DNA of 64,000 nt, from NCBI GenBank assembly GCA_903813345.2, contig CAIIXF020000004.1:26165985-26229984 (forward strand), in the 5' to 3' direction. Position numbers and translations under genes: made by a program. Shown one piece after another: positions 46,459-57,654 of this stretch (positions are counted from its first letter, which is position 1; the number at the start of each line of letters is the position of its first letter). The notes beneath the pieces were generated by a model that ran no database searches, had not been told where the DNA came from, and worked only from the letters and a program-made list of their open reading frames with translations. Source of the DNA: Owenia fusiformis. Its lineage: Eukaryota > Annelida > Polychaeta > Sabellida > Oweniidae.

Positions 46459-48399
46459 ATGTAACGGAAATGCCGTTTATTGTCTCCATATAGTGGATAT
46501 TCCTGGTGAAGTAAATAATGGGGGGGGACAGGTCATTAGTTAAGTTTAGTCAAGTTAGGTTATTTTGTGCAAGATGATACAAACTTTGGAGTGACATGCA
46601 ATTTTCCACTACATTAAGCAACCCTTTTAGTAAGAACATACCAAAATTACCAAAAGAATTTTTTTTAATGGAGTTATGTAGTTTTTAGATTGTTATCAGT
46701 TGATGCGGGATAATATAACTACATGTACTGTACCAGTCACTCCCATGATTGTATCATCAATAATAAGTCCTGACACTTGAGGGTACTTGTCAATCAGAAA
46801 CAAATTTGGAAGTTGGGGTCCTATCCCAGAGTCAGGATTTGGTCATGTGATTATGTGGGTGGGTTAAATTTCTGGCAAGCAGTCCTGTCCTCCAAGTCCT
46901 ATAAAAACTAAGTTCAAACTAAATTTGATTGTACATTCAAGACTAAAAGGAAATTTTTGAATTTCTAGTTTAATTTGACTAAACTGTAATTCAACTTTGC
47001 AAGAAGGATTGAAGGACAAGAGGATTGCTAGAAGTTTAAGGACACCTGAACATAATTATTAATAGCGGTGAGCATTTGGTATTACTCAATTGTTAAATTA
47101 GGAATTGTTTCTTCTCAAGTTTGAAAGAAAGAAATTTAAATTAAGAATTTTGTTACATTGCAACATCTTTACTTGAACAATTAAATCTTTCATACAACTG
47201 CATTTAAAGATTATCAAAATTGTTATCACGAAGTTTTCTTTTGAACATAACAAAGGATGCCTTGTATATATTGTAATAGAAGGTCGCTTTACATTAAACT
47301 AAAATGTGGACACGGGATGTGCTTGTCATGCATCAGAATGTATTTAGTACCCTTGTCATTACAAAGTATATTCTCTCAAAGATACTGTGAAGGGTATTAA
47401 GTGCATTCCATGCCTGCAAGCACGGCATGTGATTCCATCCATACAAGCAACAAGGCATCGACAGCCTAACTCCGTACCTAGAGCTAAGGTTTATCAAATG
47501 TACAAAAAGTCTATTATATTTTGAGAAATTCTCCTAATCAAGATTAGTTTTATCAATTAGTATTTTAGAATCCTACATCAAACAATCTTAAAGTAAGTAC
47601 TTGATAACAATCAGTCCTGTTCAGAGTCTGGCATATTTCGAACTTTAATTAAACTCTCTTACCATTAATGGTGAAGAAGCATGTACAATTATAATGTAAT
47701 CAATTAGATTTAAGTCTCAGTGGTCAACAGCCCCTGATTTTAGGAGGAATTTATCAGAATATGAGAACTGTTATATTTTGGCAAATTTTATTTGGGAAAT
47801 TTTATTCATTAATTCTAAGATTTACCGCATTGTACAATGTTGATTGATGCTTGAGGAAATTCAAGTGAAGAATGTCACATGCCATGTCTTGTTCTACTTA
47901 TTATTAAAATTCTAACTAATTAATCAATCACAAGGTCAAACTTAACCATTGTATGATAGCCTTAGGCTGTAAGAAACTTGATTCTGGACGACTATATATT
48001 GTAAGGTCACTCTTAATTGTACTCATAAACTGTAACTGATTATGTTTGTGATTTAATTGCCATATTTTGGGGTGAGATTGTATCTGGAATTTTATGAACT
48101 TGGTCAGGTTGATGTGATGAACTAAAAAAAAGTGTAGATTCAATCATACTGTATCATACTTAGGTATAGGAAACTTTAACTCAACACTTCTTTCATCTTA
48201 CATTTATTTAATCAAAGAAGTAGGTGTTAAATTACACGTAGACAACGTAACTCATTATTTACAATATTCAATAGACTAAAATATATATTGCATAATTTGA
48301 TATTAAATACTCAAGGTACATACTAAATCTAAACTCATTATTTTTAAAGACAGTGAATGAGATTAAGACCACATATTTATAGTTTCATATTGTAGTTTC
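46459..48399 (+). repeat. Right long terminal repeat, long copy (about 1.94 kb)
   Basis: Matches the left LTR at 46459-46864 and 48071-48399. The intervening 1.2 kb is absent from the left copy, and contains AT-rich non-coding sequence. It is either an insertion here or a deletion in the left copy. Confidence 0.75.
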
Positions 48400-48409
48400 G
48401 CAACTGACG

Positions 48410-48650
48410 AATACCAGCGAATAGATTTGTTGGGACTTTTGTAATGCAGCGGTCACTGTTTGAAAGGGGGTCAAACTACGACCACGAATGTCGGGCAGTG
48501 AGGACAATATATTCACCGACGTACCAATTGGCCCCAACAGCCCCAGCTATATCTTGGCAAACACCGTCGTTTGATACAGTAGCTAGGCACACACGATGGC
48601 GTGTGTATCGAAAGAACCCCGCCCTGACTTATGAAGTACCCTCGTGTTGA
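48410..48650 (+). CDS. Unidentified multi-copy gene, family 2 copy A (3' exon part)
   Basis: From the TTGTTGGGAC segment an open frame runs to a stop at 48648-48650: MQRSLFERGSNYDHECRAVR, TIYSPTYQLAPTAPAISW and RWRVYRKNPALTYEVPSC. Two other copies (60240-60420 and 60470-60845) share the same protein sequence but carry an in-frame TGA after REC/HEC. This copy keeps that codon open. Function unknown. Confidence 0.5.
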
Positions 48651-48724
48651 AGGGCTAAAAGGTAACTCTGCTACAATGCGAGTATAACTAATTATAAGGA
48701 CATAATATCCGTTGGATAACGTTA

Positions 48725-49145
48725 CAAACAAACACAACACCCGGTAGCTCTAGCAGAAGCTTGGAGGACCTACCAAACATATTACCATTACTTCCTGTAG
48801 TTGAAACGAGAAAGGAGAACTCGGGAGACGAGAGTAAGGAAAGCGATAAAGACGCCAGGAACGCCCCCCCCCCGCCTAACGAACCAGTAAAAAGCAAGGG
48901 CGGCTCCCAGAAAAAGAGGCCAAAATAAAATCAAAAGCTGGACTAAAACGCCCCGCGTCTTTTGTTAAGTCGGAAACAAGGAGCGCCGCTGAACATAAAC
49001 GACCACTAAACGACGGGGCTGTTATAACTGAATACAACCGTGGATGCGGGTCCGTTCAATCAGAGGACGTTAGCCCAATTTTGAGCGTACCAAACAATAG
49101 CCCCTCAAGTGCCGCTCAAGCGGCCATGGCCTCAAGCATCTGGTG
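48725..49145 (+). pseudogene. Unidentified multi-copy gene, family 1 copy B
   Basis: TTPGSSSRSLEDLPNILPLL joined without intron to ESDKDARNAPPPPNEPVKSK, then a basic stretch (KSKGGSQKKRPK) that hits a stop after KRPK. A frame-shifted continuation (SFVKSETRS, NSPSSAAQAAMASSIW) ends at 49145. Exons two and three appear fused, and the frame is broken near the C-run at 48866. Confidence 0.5.
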
Positions 49146-49309
49146 ATCCTTTCCAATGAGGTGTATTAATGTTTATCTTAAAGATGCTTGAGACAGTGTT
49201 GGAATTGCTCAGCAAAATGCAGAAATAACTCCATATATTTAAAGTTTTAGTTTTAGCTTGTTAATACAATGTATGTGAAAATAGTTTAGTTAGGTTTAAG
49301 TTTAAGTTT

Positions 49310-49700
49310 AAGACAAGAGCTTAAAGCTGAACTATGAAATGAAAAGGAAAATATAAACGTATAAGTATTATTAGGTTAAGCAAAATATATAATAAAAACA
49401 TAAATTGATTTAGATATTCCCACCCCTGTCTTAATGTGTTGAATGTAAGAGAGAATCGATAATGAAGATGTGACTTCTGATACTGGACCAAATTGGCTCA
49501 TGCTTGTATGTTATTGTGTTCTAATGTAATTCATAAACAGTCAATTGCACTGACCGTTTGTTGTCATTTGTTGAAGATATCTCCACGCATTAACATCCAT
49601 TTGCACAAATATGTAAATCAATGCATAATAATGATTTTTGACCAGTTTACTCTTTTAAGTGTTTTGCTTTGAATGATAAAATGGTATTTTGGGAAAATAT
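49310..49700 (+). repeat. Multi-copy segment, related to 41170-41560
   Basis: Shares GACAAGAGCTTAAAGCTGAA and CTATGAAATGAAAAGGAA, and the ACCAGTTTACTCTTTTAAGT / AAAATGGTATTTTGGGA block, with 41170-41560, in the reverse order. Confidence 0.6.
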
Positions 49701-49834
49701 CACACCAAACATTACTCATACTATTGAAGTCCATAAAATAAAAACAACCAGATTCAGGATTTGATATAAACATTATGCAGACAATTTAAAGAATATAATT
49801 CCTGGGGTGGGGATCTCAAAGAATGGGAAATTGA

Positions 49835-50006
49835 TGTGAGGACGGTAGGAGAGATTTTATCGAACTTTTCGTTAAACATACAAATGAACGACCAGCTAGT
49901 GAGGAGAAACGTGGATTCTTTGCCCAAATGAGGACACAAGAGGAGCGCCAGGCCATTGCAGATTATGTGGGGGCTTCGTCAGATGAGGAGGTCCTGTTTG
50001 AGTAAT
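49835..50006 (+). CDS. C-terminal fragment of an unidentified element protein
   Basis: Open frame encoding DFIELFVKHTNERPASEEKR and ERQAIADYVGASSDEEVLFE then a stop. It precedes the polymerase fragment on the same strand. No domain recognised. Confidence 0.35.
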
Positions 50007-50224
50007 TACATTTTATGCTATGGCAGTGGATGGTTCAAACTGATGAGCAAACGGATTACATCACTATTGTCGGGAGGGGTGAAATTCATCTGAATAATGC
50101 GTCTCCATTTTACAGTAAGACAGACTTGTGGTGACCTCTTTACATAGAACTATAATTTAACAGATGCTACCTGTAATTAAGTCTTTTGTTCTGTGTACAC
50201 GTGTAGTATAATAACAAACACTTT

Positions 50225-50702
50225 CTAATTGGACTATGTCGAGGCAGAGTCTTACGAGCGTAAGCTTGATTTTGCATTTGTAGTAATCGCCGCAATGACG
50301 ACAAGTCACGCTCGGGTGCATCTCTACTCATTCTTGGACAAGCTGCAGGACAGTGTGTGTTATTTTGATACGGACTCGTGCGTCTAAATCGAGACAGAGG
50401 AGAACAAACATATCGATCTAGACATTGGTAACTTTCTGGGGCAGATGACCAATGAGTTAGATGATGACGACCACATCGTCGAGTTAATTGCACTGGCCCC
50501 GAAAAATTACTGTTATGAACCGGTCAAGGGTAAAGAAGTGGTAAAAAGTGGTTTCACCTTAAACATACGTGCAAGTGAAGTTATTAACATGGACAGTATG
50601 AGGGCCTTTTTGCAAAATGAAAATGCAGCCCCACATTTGAACATGGTCAATCCTCAAATTAGAAGACACTTTGCCTACGTCTCCCTGAGAACAGTGGAAT
50701 AA
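50225..50702 (+). pseudogene. Protein-primed family B DNA polymerase, C-terminal fragment (Polinton/Maverick-like)
   Basis: Reads YERKLDFAFVVIAAMTTSHA, then CYFDTDSCV, the palm YxDTDS catalytic motif with both Asp present. An in-frame stop follows. It then continues IGNFLGQMTNELDDDDHIVE, LALAPKNYCY-like APKNYCYE, and VVKSGFTLN, and ends at 50700-50702. The FLGxxTDEL, GPKNYAY and VKGFTLN-type blocks are typical of Polinton and related adenovirus/adintovirus-type polymerases. The exonuclease and protein-priming parts are absent. One premature stop near 50388 breaks the frame; I describe it only as found. Confidence 0.75.
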
Positions 50703-50741
50703 AATAAATGGCATGTATTTTGCTTCAACAAAAGAAAGATA

Positions 50742-51400
50742 GTGGACAATTTTTGTACCGTCCCCTGGGGCTACAGAGTCACCTGTTGGCACCCCCGATG
50801 AATACTCATTTGAAGGTCCTCATACATATGTTCATTGTTATGATGTTGAATTATGGCGCCAAATTATATTGTACATTGTGTATTGTGTATTGCCAACAAT
50901 TATGCTGCCAGAGGGGATACCGCTGGACTGGCCGCTTAATATCGTCTGTTGTATTCGCCTAGATGACATGGGGACTTTAGATGAGGATGTCTACGAAGCG
51001 TTTGCCAAGGGGGTACACTCACCGCTGACAGATGTCGCAAGCGAGGTAATTATTTTTGTTCCTTTGTTTTTAAAACGGCTCTTTGGAATAAAGCATTGGT
51101 TATGGGAAAGACGATTTTATAATTTTTAAACACCATTATCTGGATGTTTAACTTTGCATTTAAAACAACTCTTAAGAATAAAAGCTCGGTTATAGGAAAG
51201 ACGACTTTATAATTTTAAAATGCCGAACTCTGGATATTTAAATAATTGATTGTGACATTCATTTCAGGCTTATGTAGAAAGCCCCCATTTCATACACCAT
51301 TCATACCTAGAGTTATCCTCTACAACATGTTATAACACGGCCATTGTGAGGTGGGGCATAGCTCTGGTTCAACTGTGCAACCGACGAATAGGACCAAATA
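50742..51400 (+). CDS. Unidentified multi-copy gene, family 2 copy B (two exons)
   Basis: Exon about 50742-51044 reads PSPGATESPVGTPDEYSFEG, a hydrophobic ILYIVYCVLPTIML, DWPLNIVCCIRLDDMGTLDE and KGVHSPLTDVASE, with donor GTAATT. The acceptor TTTCAG at 51270 starts AYVESPHFIHHSYLELSS and AIVRWGIALVQLCNRR. The second-exon sequence recurs at 54023-54200 (diverged) and 60483-60600, where it continues into the MQRSLFERG segment of family 2 copy A. It follows the polymerase fragment on the same strand, so it may be part of the same element. Confidence 0.5.
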
Positions 51401-51529
51401 GATGCGAATACGACTGAATAGATTTGTTGGGACCTTTCAGACAGCAGTCATGGAGGTCTGCTTTCAGCTATTTCCGCCTGCACATATGTGTCACTGGCGG
51501 CTCGCTGTACAGGCCATCACTGGAGTACT

Positions 51530-52150
51530 TAAAGCAGATATGAAATGGTATTTTTAACCTAAAGGAATCAATATAATTTTTTGATAGATGTATTTGGACA
51601 TGTTTTCTAATCAGTAGTGTGAAAACTATTTCACTCTAACGATCGTTATAGGTGCTTAATAAGCAATATTCGAATTGGTTGTGACGTTATTGGCCCCCAC
51701 GTGATCTCCCACTGGCCCCCACGTGGCCCGTTTTGGTCCATTAGATCATGACGTCATAATGCCAAAATGTTTTGTTATTTGTTTACACAACAATCCTATG
51801 GTTGCCTTGACGTTGTAATTACTATGGAACCAATAAACCAAAGCTATAATTTGTATATGACATAACTATCACGTGGGGGCCAATTTGATTTATCAGTTTA
51901 GTTTTATTTCGTTATCTATGGCAGTTAGCAGTTATCTAACAATTATTTTATAATGGCTATCGCAAGAACTCTACGGTGGGCTTACAATAGAGAAAACCGC
52001 ATTTTTGTAGCTGCAAGTTGAGAAAAGCTATTTCAGTTGTCCAGCAGATATAAAATGGTATTTTTAACCTAAAGGAATCAATATAATTTTTTGATAGATG
52101 TATTTGGACATGTTTTCTAATCAGTAGTGTGAAAACTATTTCACTCTAAC
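51530..52150. repeat. Nested repeats: 110 bp block flanking a 393 bp block
   Basis: The block ATGAAATGGTATTTTTAACC..TTTCACTCTAACGATC occurs at 51538-51645 and 52048-52155. Between them lies a 393 bp block (GTTATAGGTGCTTAATAAGC to CTATTTCAGTTGTCC) that is repeated nearly identically at 53314-53711. This looks like an inserted element with its target segment duplicated. Confidence 0.8.
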
Positions 52151-52155
52151 GATCC

Positions 52156-53313
52156 ATTGCACAAAATTTGTCCAATATTTCACTGCGCATGCGCAGACCC
52201 ATTACTTCCGGTTTTCCAAAGCCTATGGGATTTATAATGGAGACATTTTTCGAACGCTTACTCTGCGAATGATATTGATTTGCCACCTTAGTCATCTCAG
52301 GTTTCTATAACTAAACATCAACCTTTACTGATTTAACATGTTTTAAGTAATGTACACATGCACACTTTTCGGCCAATTTGTTTTGAAAAAATCATGAGGA
52401 ATTCATGCATGACTCCATTGAAATCCATTAGAAATGGCGTCAAAATGGTGAAATGAGGATATTCAACGATCTGGTAGAGGTACTTAAAATCATATGGTAT
52501 CTTAGTCATCTCAGGTTTCTGTAACTTTGAAGGTAGATCTGTTTGATTCCGTTGAGATTAGAATCCTCATACCTTTAACTTTTCGGCCAATTTCAAACAA
52601 AATATGATAACTTTTGGTGATATAACTGAACTGGTTCATTACATTGGAATGACGTCAAAATAAAATAAGACAATCTCAGTTTCTATGGCACTGACGTCAT
52701 GACGTCAGACTTATCTTAAGATCTCAAATATGACGTCATGTTTAATCAATGAATGACATCTATCGGCTATTCGACCAATTGACCTTTTGCGATCAGAATT
52801 CAGGAATTTTGTTTATGGATACTGTTGTCATGTATTTCCTCTTATTGGTGTGACGTCATATAGAAATGATATTAGACATGATGGAATCACGAAATGGCGG
52901 ACACGTGGCAGTTTTGAGCTAAAAATATTGTCGTTTCTTTTTCGAAAACCATGGGTCGGATGTTTACCAGGTATGCCGATTTGACTAGATCATGAGAATA
53001 TCTATATTTGTGCGAAATTTGGATGAAATTCCTACTAAACATCGATGCCTATAAGCGCCCCCGTTTTTGTCAAAATCGGGGGGCACTTAACCGCTGTCTA
53101 AATCATGTCAGTAAGATCTTAGACTTGGTATGTGGTTAGCATGAATGTTGACCTAGTCAACTTGAACGCTTTCGTGAAAAATAAATCAATAAAGCACGAA
53201 ATATAGAAGATAATCTCTCAAAATCAAACATCTAAAGCTTGGTGGCCTAATTGTGACGTCACTACAAGATAGAATCCATCCGGTGATCGCAAATCATCAA
53301 TTCTGTGCAATGC
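52156..53313. other. No gene recognised; rich in TGACGTCA motifs
   Basis: Spacer between the two 393 bp blocks. It contains several TGACGTCA or TGACGTCAT sites (about 52652, 52690, 52698, 52731, 52850 and 53251). ORF 52787-52984 has no recognisable content. Confidence 0.4.
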
Positions 53314-53711
53314 GTTATAGGTGCTTAATAAGCAATATTCGAATTGGTTGTGACGTTATTGGCCCCCACGTGATCTCCCACTGGCCCCCACGTGGCCCGT
53401 TTTGGTCCATTAGATCATGACGTCATAATGCCAAAATGTTTTGTTATTTGTTTACACAACAATCCTATGGTTGCCGTGACGTTGTAATTACTATGGAACC
53501 AATAAACCAAAGCTATAATTTGTATATGACATAACTATCACGTGGGGGCCAATTTGATTTATCAGTTTAGTTTCATTTCGTTATCTATGGCAGTTAGCAG
53601 TTATCTAACAATTATTTTATAATGGCTATCGCAAGAACTCTACGGTGGGCTTACAATAGAGAAAACCGCATTTTTGTAGCTGCAAGTTGAGAAAAGCTAT
53701 TTCAGTTGTCC
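53314..53711. repeat. Second copy of the 393 bp block
   Basis: Differs from 51646-52037 at only a few bases (for example TTGCCGTGACG versus TTGCCTTGACG). Contains ATTGGCCCCCACGTGATCTC and CCACTGGCCCCCACGTGG. Confidence 0.85.
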
Positions 53712-53719
53712 TTTAACTC

Positions 53720-54245
53720 TGATTTAAATTGCCTGAAGCTGACGTACTCTGTTGCGAGCAGCGTATTGGATAGGGAGGGGGTGTGACGACGATCCAAGAG
53801 AAAATTGATTTCCTACAGTTGAAGAGCAAGAGACGCAACATCTGGGGTACGCACTCCCGTATTTATTTTTGTCTTTAAAGCAACTCTGTAGAATGTTGCC
53901 TTGATAGCTCAGAAAAAGTTAAAACTTTCCCATTTTCTCTCTAAAGGTCTTGTTGTCCCTTTAATAATTTAAAATGATGTACTCTGGATGTCTAAATAAT
54001 TTATCGTGAAATTAATTTCAGGCGAATGTACAGAACCCCCATTTCCTGCACTTTTCACATTTATGCCTACCCGCTATAACGTATTTCAACACGGCAATCG
54101 TGATATGGACCGTAGCCCTGTGCCAACTATGCCACAGAAAGATGCAACAGACTAGTTTAGTAGAGTCCTTCGGACTCACACGGTCTCTGAGAGGGGATCG
54201 AATTACAACAATAGTCCATTTGTCATTTTCTGAACGTAGAAATAT
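53720..54245 (+). pseudogene. Diverged paralogue of family 2 gene
   Basis: After acceptor TTTCAG at 54020, ANVQNPHFLHFSHLCLPA and NTAIVIWTVALCQLCHRKM parallel AYVESPHFIHHSYLELSS and AIVRWGIALVQLCNRR of the 51.27 kb copy, at roughly half identity by eye. It then reads on to a stop after ERRNM. The upstream exon (53720-53840) has stops. Confidence 0.4.
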
Positions 54246-55535
54246 GTAAAAGTTCGATGTTTTATTATGTAATCATTATCATGAGGGTTTTATGTGGTGA
54301 TTTAGCTGGGTTGAACAAAAGGCAATTTTGGGGAAAAATTATATATGCAAATGAAGGTGGCCATTATCTAAAACGGGATTTTTTTCACTATTTTGAAAAC
54401 TAAGGACAGAAACATCTCTATGTTGGTATCTAAACCCAGGTTTTCAGGGTCAGGGAATAAGATGAAATTACAATAATCAAGATTAGAACAAATATTTTAT
54501 TATTTTGCTAAAAAGTAAAGGCAGCCATTATTTAAAGAGTGACTACCTTCACTATTTCAAAGACATAAGTAAGTAAAGTAGCATTACAATATTGGTCATT
54601 AAACCTAGAATTTAGTCATATGTAGAATGTCAATTTATTGTTCCATACATGCATTATGAGTAATGTGGCCGAGACTTCCAACGTACCGATCGGCCAATCA
54701 GAAATGGATATTCAGATGTGCGGAGGCGCCAGCCAAAAGTGCCAAGTCCACGCACAAGATACCTATGAAATTCTTAGAGCTGCAAGACGCGTTATTTCTG
54801 ATTTTGATGTTTTGACTATATTAATTTGCTTCATCATGTATACATCACTCTACAGAGCTGATGTCTTAGAGTATTCGAGAACAGTTTTTCTGACGTTGTG
54901 ACTACCAATTCAGCTGTATTTCTACGTGATAAAATAGACGTGATACTTCCAACAAACAAAACAAATAAACTGATCGTAAACACTGAAGAAAGTTTAACAA
55001 AGAAATCAGATGTAATTATGATATTACAATGGACGAAATGCATGGGTCATGCATGCTTATTTTTTTAATATGAAGTTACCGAAGATCGTTCCAAAATAAA
55101 GGAAGCCCAGGCTGTGATGATCAATACATGCATTATGAGTAATGTGGCCGAGATAGGACTTCCAACGTACAATAGTCCATTTGTCATTTTCTGAACGTAG
55201 AAATATGTAAAAGTTCGATGTTTTATTATGTAATCATTATCATGAGGGTTTTATGTAGTGATTTAGGTGGGTTGAACAAAAGGCTATTTTGAAAACTAAG
55301 GACAGAAACATCTCTATATTGGTATCTAAACCCAGGTTTTCAGGGTCAGGGAATAAGATGAAATTACAATAATCAAGATTAGAACAAATATTTTATTATT
55401 TTGCTAAAAAGTAAAGGCAGCCATTATTGAAAGAGTGACTACCTTCACTATTTCAAAGACGAAGTAAAGTAGCATTACAATATTGGTCCTTAAACCTAGA
55501 ATTTAGTCATATGTAGCATGTCAATTTATTTATTT
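54205..55535. repeat. Duplicated A-B-A block
   Basis: Segment A (AATAGTCCATTTGTCATTTT to ATTTAGTCATATGTAG) occurs at 54211-54630 and 55171-55520; the second copy lacks about 60 bp. Segment B (54640-55170) between them is a copy of the 500 bp unit tandemly repeated at 57655-59215. Confidence 0.8.
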
Positions 55536-56280
55536 ATTCATTGCGGATCGATTAAGGTCCTGATTATTAGCAGCTGTTTTCCATCCGGATATTGCGCCAT
55601 TTGGTTAAGTAACCCATTTACCTATACCTATACATAGTTTGTTATTACACTAAGTGGTATTTTACCTAAGTTACAGGGTTTACGATACGTAATTACCTAT
55701 AAATGGCCAAAGATAGGTTATTCGAAAACGTATGTTTTTATCCAACAAATTATGTCGTTTCTAGATCAAGTCCATTAAACTTTAAAATAGTAACAACAAA
55801 CATTTCTCAATCGATCTGCATAGAAATTAAGTTGTCGAACACATTCATTGATGCGATAAACGACGGCATGTGATGATGCATGAAATTGTTGAATTTATAC
55901 ATTCTTCTTCAGTTTTGCTTATTGAAAATGTATGAAATCAGCCATTTTCTCGTGGTTAATTGTTTAACTTTACTAATTGGTCACTCTCATTGCTGGATCA
56001 TGCTAGAAATTTAACATTTCACCTTAAGCCACTGCTTTCTTGGAGGTGACACGTACTGGTATATGTAATATAAGCCATTGCATGGTTTTCATTCTATAAT
56101 TAGGATGTTAATTTTATCATAAATTGTAGCATACAGTTTTGTAGCCTTTTACGTTAATCTTAAACTCATTTTGCAATGCGCATTACCTATACGTATCCAT
56201 AACAAACATACAGATAGGGATAGGTACATGTATATTATAAAAAATTATATATAAATAAGTATATATAAAATTAAAAAAGA
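55536..56280. other. No gene recognised
   Basis: AT-rich sequence between the A-B-A block and the LINE relic. Confidence 0.4.
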
Positions 56281-56283
56281 CCC

Positions 56284-57120
56284 ACAATGGGCATTAGAAA
56301 AGGGATATGATGGAATAACATCTGAATCTCTTCATTTATCATTTATGAAATCGATACTTGGTGTTAACAGAAAGGCCAATAATGACGCTACACGAGGCGA
56401 TTTAGGTAGGTTTCCACTATTTATTTCTTTGTTTTATCAACAAATGAAATATCTTAATCATATTAACAATAAGGGAACCGACTCGCTTCTACGTGAAGCC
56501 CTTGGGGTAAACAAACAACTGACAGATATGAATAAACAATCATGGCTCACGCACATCAATGATGTACTTAAATATATTTACAGTGGTACTTCCACAAACT
56601 ATTTAAACTTAAAACCAAGAGAAATTAAGAAATTACTGTAAAATAGATACATACAATTTTGGGAAACTAAAATAAAATCAAATAATGGTAAATTGAGGTT
56701 TTATAAGATAATAAAAGCAAAATGGAATAAGGAACCCTATTTGGATTTAATCAAAAATGAAATTGACAGAAATAACTTGACAAAGCTAAGAATTAGCGCA
56801 CATAAATTAGAAATCGAAACAGGTCGTTACACAAAACCATTACCCCTATTGAAGAAAGAAAATGTTTAATGTGTATCAAGAAAACCGGTTCAGAATGCCA
56901 TTTCCTATTAGAATGCAATAAGTTAAATGATGTTCGGTCAAGTTACATGGATAAAATAAAAAAAAACACTGTCAAAATTTAGAAAACATGAATAACATAA
57001 ATTAATGTTTCTATTTAATTCAGAGGGAATAATATTAAATATACTCGCAAAATATATATCAAATATTTTTATCGAGAGAGAAAAAAAACACGAAATGCAT
57101 CCAATAAAATCTTGCAATGA
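56284..57120 (+). pseudogene. LINE reverse-transcriptase C-terminal relic
   Basis: Frame reading SFMKSILGVNRKANNDATRG and LGRFPLFISLFYQQMKYLNH, typical of the region after the RT domain in many invertebrate LINEs (F.K..LGV......GELGR.PL). After a stop at 56641 it continues LTKLRISAHKLEIETGRYTK, then in another frame ERKCLMCIKKTGSECHFLLE, a Cys-Cys-His-Cys zinc-like motif, and ends near 57120. It is broken by at least one stop and one frameshift, and the RT and endonuclease domains are missing. Confidence 0.75.
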
Positions 57121-57163
57121 TCAAGCACCCTTTGATTAGTTAGTATAATATATAGATAATTAG

Positions 57164-57574
57164 TTAAGGTTCAGCTGGAAAGGAACATTTTGGTAAAAAA
57201 TTGCTATACCTGCACATGTTATTTTCTGGTACAAAATTAAGTATGAAGTCATGTGTGTATTTCCTTGCTTTTTTCAGGATAGTATCATTACACTGTTTAC
57301 TTTTAGAGTATCTGGAAACAGGTCAATGGTAGCTCCCGTGTTGTCTGGAAACTTTGAAAGAAAATTTGGAAAAATAGAAGGTGTGTAATATCAGAATTTC
57401 CTGGAGTTCCCATTGAACCCCTACCAGATATTCTAAAAGAAGACAATGTAATGATACTTTCCTGAAAAAAGCAAGGAAATTGACACATGCCTTCATACTT
57501 TATTTTGTACCAGAAAATAACATGTGCAGGTATAGCAATTTTTACCAAAATGTTACTTTCCAGCTGTACCTTAA
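57164..57574. mobile_element. TTAA-bounded foldback element, 411 bp
   Basis: Starts TTAAGGTTCAGCTGGAAAGG and ends CTTTCCAGCTGTACCTTAA. Arms extend about 150 bp with ACATTTTGGTAAAAAATTGC and CCTGCACATGTTATTTTCTG mirrored. TTAA at both edges is the piggyBac-type target site, but the TIRs do not show an obvious piggyBac consensus. Confidence 0.8.
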
Positions 57575-57654
57575 GCTTTTTCATTTTATCCGTTTAAGCT
57601 GTACGCTTTGCCCAAATGTGGGATAAAAGTATAATAAAGCTCATAATAATAATA

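Larger units (their letters stand above)
42744..48399 (+). mobile_element. Ty3/gypsy-type LTR retrotransposon remnant carrying a p53-family gene
   Basis: Direct terminal repeats begin with TGTAACGG. A purine-rich tract (GGAGGGGGGTAA) lies immediately before the right repeat at 46459, as expected for plus-strand priming. Internally, in order: an RNase H fragment, an integrase fragment, a p53-family ORF pair and an unidentified ORF. Gag, protease and most of the reverse transcriptase are absent, so this copy is defective. No convincing primer-binding site follows the left repeat. The flanks come from different parts of the family 1/family 2 multi-copy genes, so target duplication cannot be shown. 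Confidence 0.75.

Noticed and set aside
42744-48399. Terminal repeats as viral or Polinton inverted repeats
   Set aside because: They are in direct orientation, start with TG and follow a polypurine tract, which fits LTRs.
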